From the NCBI RefSeq assembly GCF_022814725.1, contig NZ_CP093442.1, positions 2,542,001 to 2,606,000 on the forward strand: a DNA stretch of 64,000 nt, in the 5' to 3' direction. The notes under the pieces are model-generated. The model had not been told where the DNA came from. It did no database searches and worked only from the letters and a program-made list of their open reading frames with translations. The stretch comes from Bdellovibrio reynosensis. Lineage in GTDB: Bacteria > Bdellovibrionota > Bdellovibrionia > Bdellovibrionales > Bdellovibrionaceae. Shown one piece after another: positions 9,979-17,773 of this stretch (its first letter is position 1; each line of letters begins with the position of its first letter). Position numbers and translations under genes: made by a program.

Positions 9979-10392
9979 ATGTTTAAATTAACTATCGTGA
10001 CTCCGGAAAAGCGCATCCTAGTAGGCCAAGAGGTTGAAGAGGTGACTGTTCCTGCATTCAAGGGAGAGCTTAACATTCTTCCTGGTCACGCGCCTTTGAT
10101 CACGACACTTGAAACTGGCGTGATGAAATGGAAACTTAAAGGAAAAGAAAAGCAAGAAATCGCAGTTATCAGCTGGGGTTATTGCCAAGTAAGTCCTGAA
10201 GGCGTGAACATTCTAGCGAACATCGCTGAATTGCCAGAAGAGATTGACGTTGAAGCAGCGAAAGCTTACTTAGCTGACTCTGAGAAAAAAGTGATGAATG
10301 AATCCATCACTGACGAAGAGTGGACTGAGTATCAACGTGAATGGGCAAGAGCACGCGCGAAAATCGACGTGGGTTCTAGCTTAAAGAAGTAA
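9979..10392 (+). CDS. atpC: ATP synthase F1 subunit epsilon
   Basis: 137-residue epsilon subunit. The N-terminal beta-sandwich has 'LTIVTPEKRILVGQEVEEVTVPAFKGELNILPGHAPLIT', the standard epsilon sequence, and the C-terminal two-helix region carries 'EAAKAYLADSEKKV'. Regulates ATPase activity and links gamma to the c-ring. It is the last gene of the operon and is followed within 30 bases by a rho-independent terminator. Confidence 0.96.
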   Translation: MFKLTIVTPEKRILVGQEVEEVTVPAFKGELNILPGHAPLITTLETGVMKWKLKGKEKQEIAVISWGYCQVSPEGVNILANIAELPEEIDVEAAKAYLADSEKKVMNESITDEEWTEYQREWARARAKIDVGSSLKK

Positions 10393-10419
10393 TCAGAAAT
10401 TTAAATTTTGATTTGAATG

Positions 10420-10452
10420 AAAGGCTCCTGAAAAGGGGCCTTTTGTTTTTTT
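10420..10452 (+). terminator. Rho-independent terminator of the atp operon
   Basis: AAAGGCTCC..GGGGCCTTT hairpin (one mismatch) around a TGAAAA loop, followed by the T-rich run TTGTTTTTTT, 28 bases after the atpC stop. Confidence 0.85.
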
Positions 10453-10484
10453 GTCGAGAAGCGCGGATTATGCGTGGATAGTTC

Positions 10485-12155
10485 CTATCGAAGGACATAG
10501 TGGGACGTATTGGCGTTTAATATTTCATCTAAATGCTGAGCGACCTTTTTGCCAGAATCCTTGTGGTTAAAATAGAGCTGCAGAACTTTGCGGTAACCCT
10601 TCCCTTCGTTGAATAAACGCGGGGAACCTAGGTTTACGACGATCAAAGTGCCTCTTAGGTCTTCGGACAAGGCTTTTACGGTTGTTGCTGTTTTAGGGCC
10701 AGTGACGGCGATTACAGAGGCAGGACAATTTTCTTTATTGATCCAAGCCGTGATTTCTTCAGAAGTACTTTTAGCGCTTAATAGTAGAACCTTGGTTTCT
10801 TTCTTAGCGGTCTTTTTAAATGAACTATTAAAAGTGGAAGACGGCGACAGCACGCAGACTTTTGAAATCGAAGAGGGTGTGCGCTCTTTGGTTTGCTGTT
10901 CCCGAGCTATCAAATTTGTTTTTAAGTTTTGATCTAAGATATTTTCTTCCACTTTTGCATAACTTTTCGAAGTCATGACGGGACCAGCAAGCAGGGAAGG
11001 TTGATGCGGATTTCTGCGATACAGATTTGCGAAGGCTTTTACCGTAAGAATACGGCTTAGTTTTTTATTAAGATCCGTTTCTGGAAGTTCGTTATTTTTA
11101 ACCGCAGCTTTCACAAAATCAAAAGCCTTTGCTTGATCTTCAAACGACCAAGTTAACATCACGACATCAGCGCCAGCCTGCAAAGCCTTCAAAGCCGCAG
11201 CTTCTGGTCGCAATAGCTGTTTTGAACCTTGCATCTGTAAGTCATCAGTCACTACAAGGCCTGCGAATTTCATTTTCTCACGAAGTAAGACTGTAGATAT
11301 CTCTTTGGAAAAACTCGCGGGCTCATTGCTTTTATCAAGAGCGGGATAAATTAAATGCGACAGCATCACTGCGATGTTTTCACCTAACGAATTGTAAGCT
11401 TCAAAAGGTTTTAGATCTCGCGATTGCAGAGTTTCAAGCGAAGATTTATTCATCACCACACTATGATGAGGATCCGCCTTCAGGTTTCCAGTTCCCGGAA
11501 AATGTTTTGCTGTAGGAATCACGCGCGCTTTTAAAAGACCTTTAGAATAAGCCACACCAATCTCACCAACTATTTTTGGATTCGCGCCAAAAGATCGAAC
11601 TCCAATAAAACTTCCCGTCAGCGGATCAGAAACATCAAGCACAGGTGCAAGGTTCATATTAAAACCCACTTCGCGCAGGAAAAGACCGGTTTGATAACCC
11701 ATCTCTTCGGCTAAGAGTGGCGACTGCGTTTGTCCAATCGCAAGGGCATTCGGTGGGGCAGGCTTAATTGGCAGACGCGACACTGTGCCACCTTCTTGGT
11801 CAATGGCAATTAACGGTGGCAGCTTCGTATAAAGATAACTTTTGCGGTAAAGCTGGTTATTCAGATCGCGAATCTGTTCACCAGAAGTGATATTGCGTTT
11901 AAATAAAAGAAAGGAACCCGGTTTATACTCAGATAAGAACTTTTCAAGATCCGGTCCGATTTCTTTTTGCGGAAAGCCGATGATAAAAAGTTGTCCTACT
12001 TTTTCTTCAAGGCTCATCTGCGCGATTTTTTCGGTGATAATTTTTTGAAGATTTGGTGCAGTCTTGGACTCAGAAGCTAGAACAAGGTGGGGAAATAAAA
12101 ATATCAGCAGACTAAGACTAAAATTCTGAATGATTTCCCTGATATACTTACCCAT
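10485..12155 (-). CDS. Exported NagZ-like beta-N-acetylglucosaminidase (GH3)
   Basis: Glycoside hydrolase family 3 enzyme, expected to remove N-acetylglucosamine from muropeptides or other glycans. Residues 1-27 form a signal peptide ending VLASES. The barrel domain follows: 'EKVGQLFIIGF', 'LIAIDQEGGTVSRL', 'AKHFPGTGN' with a downstream Asp-x-His-His (the catalytic loop of NagZ enzymes), and the nucleophile motif 'VTDDLQM' near residue 305. After about residue 370 there is an extra domain of roughly 185 residues, absent from the cytoplasmic enterobacterial NagZ (about 340 residues). The signal plus the C-terminal domain resemble secreted Gram-positive NagZ. Periplasmic or outer location, possibly acting on own or prey peptidoglycan, is inference. 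Confidence 0.85.
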   Translation of the reverse strand: MGKYIREIIQNFSLSLLIFLFPHLVLASESKTAPNLQKIITEKIAQMSLEEKVGQLFIIGFPQKEIGPDLEKFLSEYKPGSFLLFKRNITSGEQIRDLNNQLYRKSYLYTKLPPLIAIDQEGGTVSRLPIKPAPPNALAIGQTQSPLLAEEMGYQTGLFLREVGFNMNLAPVLDVSDPLTGSFIGVRSFGANPKIVGEIGVAYSKGLLKARVIPTAKHFPGTGNLKADPHHSVVMNKSSLETLQSRDLKPFEAYNSLGENIAVMLSHLIYPALDKSNEPASFSKEISTVLLREKMKFAGLVVTDDLQMQGSKQLLRPEAAALKALQAGADVVMLTWSFEDQAKAFDFVKAAVKNNELPETDLNKKLSRILTVKAFANLYRRNPHQPSLLAGPVMTSKSYAKVEENILDQNLKTNLIAREQQTKERTPSSISKVCVLSPSSTFNSSFKKTAKKETKVLLLSAKSTSEEITAWINKENCPASVIAVTGPKTATTVKALSEDLRGTLIVVNLGSPRLFNEGKGYRKVLQLYFNHKDSGKKVAQHLDEILNANTSHYVLR

Positions 12156-12209
12156 ACGACTAGAATATCATCGCGCCTTTACGAAGATAGGCGAGATTTG
12201 AGAGTTAGC

Positions 12210-12959
12210 ATGAATTTGCACCAAAGTCTTAGATCAATAGTTCCTTTCCTTTTTCTAATTCTATGCTCTTCATTTGCTTTTGCCGAGGAAGCAGTAGTGC
12301 CTGCCACAGATACCAAGCAACCACTTGTTGAGGTCGAGGTTTATCAGGATTACTTGGCACCGTATAAGGAAAGAAGAGAAAACCACGGTTCCTACGTGAC
12401 GCTGGGATACGAAAGCTTAGAGTTAAAAAATTATATCTCAGCCATAGATGCAAAAACTTATGGGGATATGTTTGGCACCGCTCCGATTGCGTTGATGTAT
12501 TTAGGTGTAGATTATAAATACAATTTCGCCCTTGGTTCCTTAGCCTTCGGTATCCAATACGGTAAGGGCAATGTAACCGGAGAAGACAGCGGCGAAGAAA
12601 GAACCATGGATGTTACAAAGACGGGTGTAGGGTTCAAGTTCACACTAGACATGATTATGAACGAGCCCATCGTAGCACCCTATATCGGCTTAAATATCTG
12701 GAAGATGACAATCGCCGAAACAAACCCCACAACAAGTTTTTCCGCCGAGACCCAAATGGGCATGAACTACACGGTAGGATTGCTATTGCAACTTGATTGG
12801 CTAGATTATGAAACTGCCAAAAATACGACGTTCAATTGGGGACTAGAAAACACATTCATCGACGTCTATGCTACAAAATACGCTAAGACCAACGCCACTG
12901 ATGATGCGAACACTGAAACCGACATGATTTACGGTGGTGCCCTTCGCTTGGAATTTTAG
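12210..12959 (+). CDS. Predicted outer-membrane beta-barrel protein
   Basis: Unrecognised protein of about 249 residues. The signal peptide 'SIVPFLFLILCSSFAFAEE' is followed by alternating polar/hydrophobic strands ('GSYVTLGYESLEL', 'IALMYLGVDYKYNFALGSLAFGIQYG') and a C-terminal strand ending in Phe ('YGGALRLEF'), the usual BAM recognition ending. These features fit a small outer-membrane barrel. An in-frame TTG at 12198 would add four residues; ATG at 12210 is preferred because the signal peptide starts there, but the ribosome site is weak. Its stop touches the stop of the opposing transporter gene with no spacer. Confidence 0.72.
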   Translation: MNLHQSLRSIVPFLFLILCSSFAFAEEAVVPATDTKQPLVEVEVYQDYLAPYKERRENHGSYVTLGYESLELKNYISAIDAKTYGDMFGTAPIALMYLGVDYKYNFALGSLAFGIQYGKGNVTGEDSGEERTMDVTKTGVGFKFTLDMIMNEPIVAPYIGLNIWKMTIAETNPTTSFSAETQMGMNYTVGLLLQLDWLDYETAKNTTFNWGLENTFIDVYATKYAKTNATDDANTETDMIYGGALRLEF

Positions 12960-14234
12960 TTACTTAAAGGCTTGAGGATACTTTTCAGCAATAAATCCGG
13001 CAAGCTCCTCATTTGGTTTAGTCAAAAAAGTATTCAAAAATGGTACGAGGAAAATTAGTGGAAACAATAGTATTGCCGTAATTCCACTTGAAGCAATGAC
13101 TGTGCTAGCCCCATACTTTTCAACAAGCCCGCCGGCCATGCTAATCCCAATGGGAAGCGTCCCAGACATAAAAACGCCTATGAATGTAAAAATTCTTCCT
13201 ACGTATTGCGCTGGGATAGCAACTGAGATCTTTGTTTGAAATTGAATGTTCAACCAGGACATAAAAATCATTGAGGCAAAAAGAACTACCACACCGATCG
13301 CTAAACTTTTACTGAAGCCTAAAAGGAAGATGCTTGCGCCGGCCAAGATAAACGAAACGACCCAAAGCAATCTACCCGGAAGCATTTTTTGTCCATTGCC
13401 CAATGTAACTGCACCAACCATAGCACCAATACCCAGTGCAGATTCAACAACACCTAAATTCCAGGCAGGAAGCATGCGTTCCTTAAGGATTAGAACAGGC
13501 AAAGTTACGTGAAGATGAGAAAACATGAATTGAAAAGTTGCCGATAAAAGTAATGCATGAAAAATCACTTTTGCCTGAAAAAGGGATGAAAATCCTGCGT
13601 GCAAGTCTTTCCACCAGAGAGCAAACGATTCTTTTGAAGTTAATGAGGTTTTACTAAGGATGGGACCTTTTAATTCAAGTAGGGAGTTGAAAAGTAGGGC
13701 AAAACCATAAGAGGCAATATTAAAAAGCACAGCCATCGCCGGACCATATAAACCAAGAATGGTTCCTGAAACTGCAGGATTGACGAAGCTTTTTAGACCT
13801 GAAAACACCTGAGCGGTTTGCATACCCGAAGGAAGATCTTTTTCACTCACCAGAAATTTAGTAAGCCCTGCAACCGAAGACTCAAAACCCGCAGTGAAAA
13901 TAGCGCCAAGACATGAAATAAAAACTAAAGCAGAAATATTAAAATAATCAAAGTGCATCATTAGGAACACAGATAGTGACGTGAAAAGCCTTAATACATC
14001 ACAAAGAATCATAATCGCTTTTCTTGAATATCGGTCTACCAAAGGCGCAATTAAGGGCGGCAAAAAAATCTGAATCGCGGCAACGGGTGCTAAGATCATT
14101 GAAAATTGCAGCGCGGATCCAGACTTTTGCAAAACCCACCAGGATAGTGCGATGTAAGCAGTCACATCACCAAGAGAAGAAACCAGCTGCCCGATATTAT
14201 AATAAAAAAAGTTTTTACCTAATTTAGAATTCAC
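12960..14234 (-). CDS. MFS transporter (drug/siderophore exporter type)
   Basis: 424 residues with about 12 hydrophobic helices. 'VDRYSRKAIMILCDVLRLF' after helix 2 is the cytoplasmic loop 2-3 motif of the major facilitator superfamily, and 'GRIFTFIGVFMSGTLPIG' lies late in the second half. The arrangement resembles the EntS/MFS_3 group of exporters; the substrate cannot be read from the sequence. Starts with GTG at 14234, preceded by AAAGGA with a suitable spacer. Convergent with the outer-membrane protein gene, stop against stop. Confidence 0.85.
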   Translation of the reverse strand: MNSKLGKNFFYYNIGQLVSSLGDVTAYIALSWWVLQKSGSALQFSMILAPVAAIQIFLPPLIAPLVDRYSRKAIMILCDVLRLFTSLSVFLMMHFDYFNISALVFISCLGAIFTAGFESSVAGLTKFLVSEKDLPSGMQTAQVFSGLKSFVNPAVSGTILGLYGPAMAVLFNIASYGFALLFNSLLELKGPILSKTSLTSKESFALWWKDLHAGFSSLFQAKVIFHALLLSATFQFMFSHLHVTLPVLILKERMLPAWNLGVVESALGIGAMVGAVTLGNGQKMLPGRLLWVVSFILAGASIFLLGFSKSLAIGVVVLFASMIFMSWLNIQFQTKISVAIPAQYVGRIFTFIGVFMSGTLPIGISMAGGLVEKYGASTVIASSGITAILLFPLIFLVPFLNTFLTKPNEELAGFIAEKYPQAFK

Positions 14235-14247
14235 AGAAATTCCTTTA

Positions 14248-14382
14248 ATGGTTTGGTCTGAAGAGAAAAAGCCAGTTAGTCAAAAATTTCTAACCAACTC
14301 AGTACAAGCAATAGGTATGCTAGATTTCGAAGAACTCATTTCGCACTACAGCTTTAGCAATGCCCAGGAAATCCTGATTTAA
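14248..14382 (+). CDS. Possible 44-residue small protein
   Basis: Short open frame in the 268-base gap between the MFS gene and the Cys-rich exported protein gene. It begins MVWSEEKKPVSQKFL and ends SNAQEILI, with plausible amphipathic composition, but there is no Shine-Dalgarno sequence before the ATG and no recognisable domain. It may be chance or a remnant. The rest of the gap (14383-14502) holds an AT-rich stretch and nothing else convincing. Confidence 0.22.
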   Translation: MVWSEEKKPVSQKFLTNSVQAIGMLDFEELISHYSFSNAQEILI

Positions 14383-14502
14383 ATAAAAAGTCCTTATTTT
14401 AGGATATTGCCGCTTACCGGAAGCCATTTAAATCGAGTTGAAAAGCAAGGTGGGTGGCCCTGCAATTGCTCAGATACCTTTGGGCTATTGAAAGGGCTGT
14501 CG

Positions 14503-15177
14503 ATGAATTCAATTAAAAATTATGGATCTTTAATAATGTTCCTGTGGGTTTTTCTTAGCGCGGCAGCTGCCGCTGGCGATGCCTGCCGCACCCCCAGTCC
14601 GAAACAGTGTGGCTTTTACCGAAGCTGCGTTGAAACTAAGTATAATTGCGGAGGCCAAGGATATCCCATTGCATACGGTGAAAAATACTGTGAACGATTT
14701 CTAAGTCTTACTTATAAGGACTTATCACTTAAGGGCATACAGTGGAGAGATGCAACGTTGGTCTGCCTTCAAAATCAAATATCCAATCTTTTATATAGTT
14801 CAAACAACGTTAGAACGTGTGGCGATTTAAAAGCATTTGCGTTTGATACCCATGCCGGATGCTACACTCAAAAAGGCAATTCGATTTGTGATCTTAGCTA
14901 CGATGAAATGACGACTATCGGAAATACCGTCGATGTCGGTGACGTTATGACGATCAATGGCGTGTCGCAAATTTTCAGTGTTCTAAAAACTTGCTACAGT
15001 CCATGGAAAAAAGAGTTAGTTCTTTTAAGATCAAAACAAGCAGCGCTAAAGTCTAACGTGATGGTATTCTCAATGAATCACTATGGCGACGAAAGAAATG
15101 TAAAAGAACTTGAAAAAATTGAAATTCAAATTCATCAGCTAGAAAAAAAGATGGAGCTAATCAATGAAGTCCCTTAA
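14503..15177 (+). CDS. Cys-rich exported protein, possibly stanniocalcin-like
   Basis: About 224 residues from the ATG at 14503, which follows GAAAGGG and opens directly into a signal peptide (helix ending AAAAAGDAC). An upstream in-frame ATG at 14407 would put 32 unlikely residues ahead of it. The mature part has about ten Cys in a pattern 'CGFYRSC', 'YGEKYCERF', 'WRDATLVCLQ', 'RTCGDLKAFAFDTHAGCY', 'SICDLS', then one later Cys and a charged C-terminal helix. The helix-Cys spacing (CLQ, then CY, then SIC) recalls the stanniocalcin fold, known mainly from eukaryotes; this is a visual resemblance, not proof. It overlaps the next gene by 14 bases. Disulfides imply a periplasmic or secreted location. 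Confidence 0.6.
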   Translation: MNSIKNYGSLIMFLWVFLSAAAAAGDACRTPSPKQCGFYRSCVETKYNCGGQGYPIAYGEKYCERFLSLTYKDLSLKGIQWRDATLVCLQNQISNLLYSSNNVRTCGDLKAFAFDTHAGCYTQKGNSICDLSYDEMTTIGNTVDVGDVMTINGVSQIFSVLKTCYSPWKKELVLLRSKQAALKSNVMVFSMNHYGDERNVKELEKIEIQIHQLEKKMELINEVP

Positions 15178-15577
15178 TAAATTGAAGTTAATCAGATCAC
15201 TATTAACTGCAACAGCAGGCGCATTGATTTATCTAAGTATCTTCGGATTGGCTGATAACAACTTCATTAAGTGGTGGTTTATTCCATCAACCTTAGCCGG
15301 TACCATTTCATGGGCATACCTAACAGCATTATCGAAAAAGCCATGGTGGGTCTATATCGTCGCAAATATCGCAACAGTATGGATTGTATTCGTGGCATTA
15401 ATGGTAACACCCCTTAGCAACGCACCAAAACATTATACAGACATCTCCGCAATCATCGTTCTTGGGGGACTTGGTACGTTGGTGTTCTTTAGACAGATTC
15501 TTATTATTATGCCGATATATGTTTTGGTTGATTGGTATTTAACCAGAAACAATCAAAATTCTGATGGAAAAATTTAG
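15164..15577 (+). CDS. Small integral membrane protein
   Basis: 137 residues with four hydrophobic segments (about residues 11-28, 40-53, 60-80 and 95-125), containing 'WWFIPSTLAGTISWAYLTAL' and 'KPWWVYIVANIATVWIVFVAL'. No known family recognised. The ATG lies 14 bases inside the preceding Cys-rich gene, so the pair is probably co-translated and may act together in the envelope. Confidence 0.65.
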   Translation: MKSLNKLKLIRSLLTATAGALIYLSIFGLADNNFIKWWFIPSTLAGTISWAYLTALSKKPWWVYIVANIATVWIVFVALMVTPLSNAPKHYTDISAIIVLGGLGTLVFFRQILIIMPIYVLVDWYLTRNNQNSDGKI

Positions 15578-15640
15578 ACGTAAAAGACTCTATGATATCT
15601 GTGATTTTTTGATCGAATAATAAATTCATGCGAGTTTAAA

Positions 15641-16774
15641 TTAGAGAGTGTCTTTAAGACTCGCACTACTATTAAAGGTTAATGACACCTGAGTGCCAAT
15701 GCCGGGCTTTGAAACTACTTTACATGAACCATTCCACGCCTCCATTTGCCGAAATGTCGAGTACAGACCGATACCATTTCCATTATTCTTCGTAGTGATT
15801 TCCTTTTTTCCAATAGTTTCTAGCACATCTCCGGAAATACCAACTCCATAGTCGGTAATAGTAATTAAGGTTCTATCGGAAAAACAATTGATGGCTATTA
15901 CTACGCTTTTATGTTGGTCACTAGCTTCAACAGAATTATTAACAAGGTTGGAAATTATTCTGGTTAGACTTTCGGGTTCTATTTCCAGCAACACCTCCTC
16001 GTTATCAGTTCTAAGCTCAAAGTTAAAGTCTGCATAAAGCGCGGTCTTCTCTCGCAAAAGATTTTTAATAATAGGGACTATGTTTATTTTTTTTGTGTGT
16101 GATTCGCCGGGAAAATCTGACTGTTTACTGAGAGTATCCTTTTTGTACTGAATAAGTAGGTCATCAGCTATGGCGTTGATTCTTGTAACGACGGCAGAGA
16201 TAATATCAGTTGAACCTGCAATAGATGTTTTTGCCGTAACAATAGCATTCAAGGCGCTTAGAGGTGATCTTATATCATGTGCCAAACGTCGAGCCATAGA
16301 CTCTGCGACCACAGCATTTTTGAGTTTGATTTGAACCCGAATTTCAGCATCGATTTTTTTCCTTTCGAAGTAGAAAAAAATCAAAATAACCATGAACAAG
16401 ATAAGTGCGAAAGTCAAAATTAAGTACAGGATATTTAAAACATTGTACTGGAAAATAAACTTTAGATCGTAAAGATTCAGCTCTATTCGTATATCGAATT
16501 TTGAGGCTTGGCCCATCTTGAAAAGCTGACTGTTAGTATTTTCAATGATCTCGACCATCGAAAATACGCTGGGGATAACCGGATGAATTACTCTCTGAAC
16601 GCTCCTTAGATCATGCGTAACTGCGAAATTGTATACTGAGTTGCTTATCGAAATCGCAAACTCTTGCTTTTTGTTCGAAATAGTTATTAGCACTGAACCT
16701 ATGACCACTAATAATAGTGAGAGGTAAAGAACAGTAACTTTTAAAAGCAATCTTTTTGTAAGTCGATCAATCAT
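15641..16774 (-). CDS. Membrane-bound sensor histidine kinase
   Basis: 377 residues. Two membrane helices (about residues 9-29 and 114-136) bracket a periplasmic sensor loop of about 85 residues. They are followed by the phospho-acceptor helix 'ARRLAHDIRSPLSALN' with the H-box His, and a HATPase domain with N-box 'IISNLVNNSVEAS', G1 'DYGVGIS' and G2 'GNGIGLYSTFRQ'. All kinase motifs look intact. It is the last gene of the YcaO operon, 3 bases after the ycaO-like stop. No response regulator gene adjoins it, so its partner lies elsewhere. It is AT-rich like its operon partners. Confidence 0.88.
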   Translation of the reverse strand: MIDRLTKRLLLKVTVLYLSLLLVVIGSVLITISNKKQEFAISISNSVYNFAVTHDLRSVQRVIHPVIPSVFSMVEIIENTNSQLFKMGQASKFDIRIELNLYDLKFIFQYNVLNILYLILTFALILFMVILIFFYFERKKIDAEIRVQIKLKNAVVAESMARRLAHDIRSPLSALNAIVTAKTSIAGSTDIISAVVTRINAIADDLLIQYKKDTLSKQSDFPGESHTKKINIVPIIKNLLREKTALYADFNFELRTDNEEVLLEIEPESLTRIISNLVNNSVEASDQHKSVVIAINCFSDRTLITITDYGVGISGDVLETIGKKEITTKNNGNGIGLYSTFRQMEAWNGSCKVVSKPGIGTQVSLTFNSSASLKDTL

Positions 16775-16777
16775 TTA

Positions 16778-17773
16778 TTACCTAAGCGGATGAGGAAATA
16801 GGTTTAGATCTATAAAATTTAAATTTTTATTATTAGAAAATAGGCGTAGTCGGCCGAGATTGATGTCATTAGGCTTTGGTATACCAAGGTAAAGCGATTG
16901 GAGATCTTTACATTTAGCTTGCGCAAACTTTAAAGGCGCAGACTTTAAATCACTGAATCCAGTTTCCAAAATGCTATACTGTATTGTATCAACTTTAAAA
17001 TTTTTTGGCGGTATCAGAGCATTGGGCTCAGTATTAAAATATTCTGCGATCGAATTATAGAAATCCAAATTTAGGGCAAGATTACCGTGATCCAAGAAAG
17101 TCGGCGAATCGATCTTTGAAAAATCGTCTATTGTAATATTATTTATTGTTGTAGGGTGGAAAATTATATTTGAAGCCTGCCTAAAACATTCGATCAGTGA
17201 TTTCTCAAGCGATTTTGTTCGATCCGTAGATGACCCCAAGCCTATCTCAATACCAAAAGGAACTTTGAAATTAATTCCAAATAACGCTGTAGCATAAACA
17301 CCCACTCCGTTAATTTCGCCCAAAAAATAACTTTTTGTTTTAAGAAGGTTTCTTGAGATCTCAGTAAAAAATAAATCATATTCTTTCTTTAAAACAGTCG
17401 GCAGCGGAATTTCATAATATGGTTTTTTTGTTAAATAATGAGATAGAAACAAATCACGTTCAATTAATTCCGAACAAGCAGCTGTTTTAGCCTCTGATAT
17501 GCTTAGATGTGCTGCGACGCCATTTGAAGTGTCAATGTGGTTATGTGTGAGAACCGAACGTTCGATTGCTTCCGCTGTCGCCTTATTAATAGCAATGCTT
17601 TTATCTTTGTCAGTTCCTCTTCCGGAAAAAAACCGACCTTCAGATTGAATTGTAACTTCACAATCATGGATATCAATTCCCCAAAGCTGGGGCCAATTAA
17701 GCACCTTAACTTTAAAATCGATTTTCTCTTGATTGATAAGCGTCCAAATAGCTAATTCATTTTCACTTGCCAT
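16778..17773 (-). CDS. Stand-alone YcaO-domain protein
   Basis: 331 residues. YcaO enzymes use ATP to activate peptide backbone amides, making azolines, thioamides or amidines in RiPPs and modified proteins. The ATP/Mg-binding features are visible: 'ATAEAIER' (E68, E71, R72), 'GVAAHLSISEA' followed by 'ELIERD' (E102, E105, R106), and 'LIECFRQ' (E195, R198). The last residues are FPHPLR, recalling the Pro-rich C-terminus of azoline-forming YcaO proteins, though shortened. It is shorter than E. coli YcaO (about 586) and typical cyclodehydratases (about 400 or more). No partner E1-like, TfuA or dehydrogenase gene lies nearby. It starts 22 bases inside the solute-binding gene. Substrate unknown. 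Confidence 0.82.
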   Translation of the reverse strand: MASENELAIWTLINQEKIDFKVKVLNWPQLWGIDIHDCEVTIQSEGRFFSGRGTDKDKSIAINKATAEAIERSVLTHNHIDTSNGVAAHLSISEAKTAACSELIERDLFLSHYLTKKPYYEIPLPTVLKKEYDLFFTEISRNLLKTKSYFLGEINGVGVYATALFGINFKVPFGIEIGLGSSTDRTKSLEKSLIECFRQASNIIFHPTTINNITIDDFSKIDSPTFLDHGNLALNLDFYNSIAEYFNTEPNALIPPKNFKVDTIQYSILETGFSDLKSAPLKFAQAKCKDLQSLYLGIPKPNDINLGRLRLFSNNKNLNFIDLNLFPHPLR

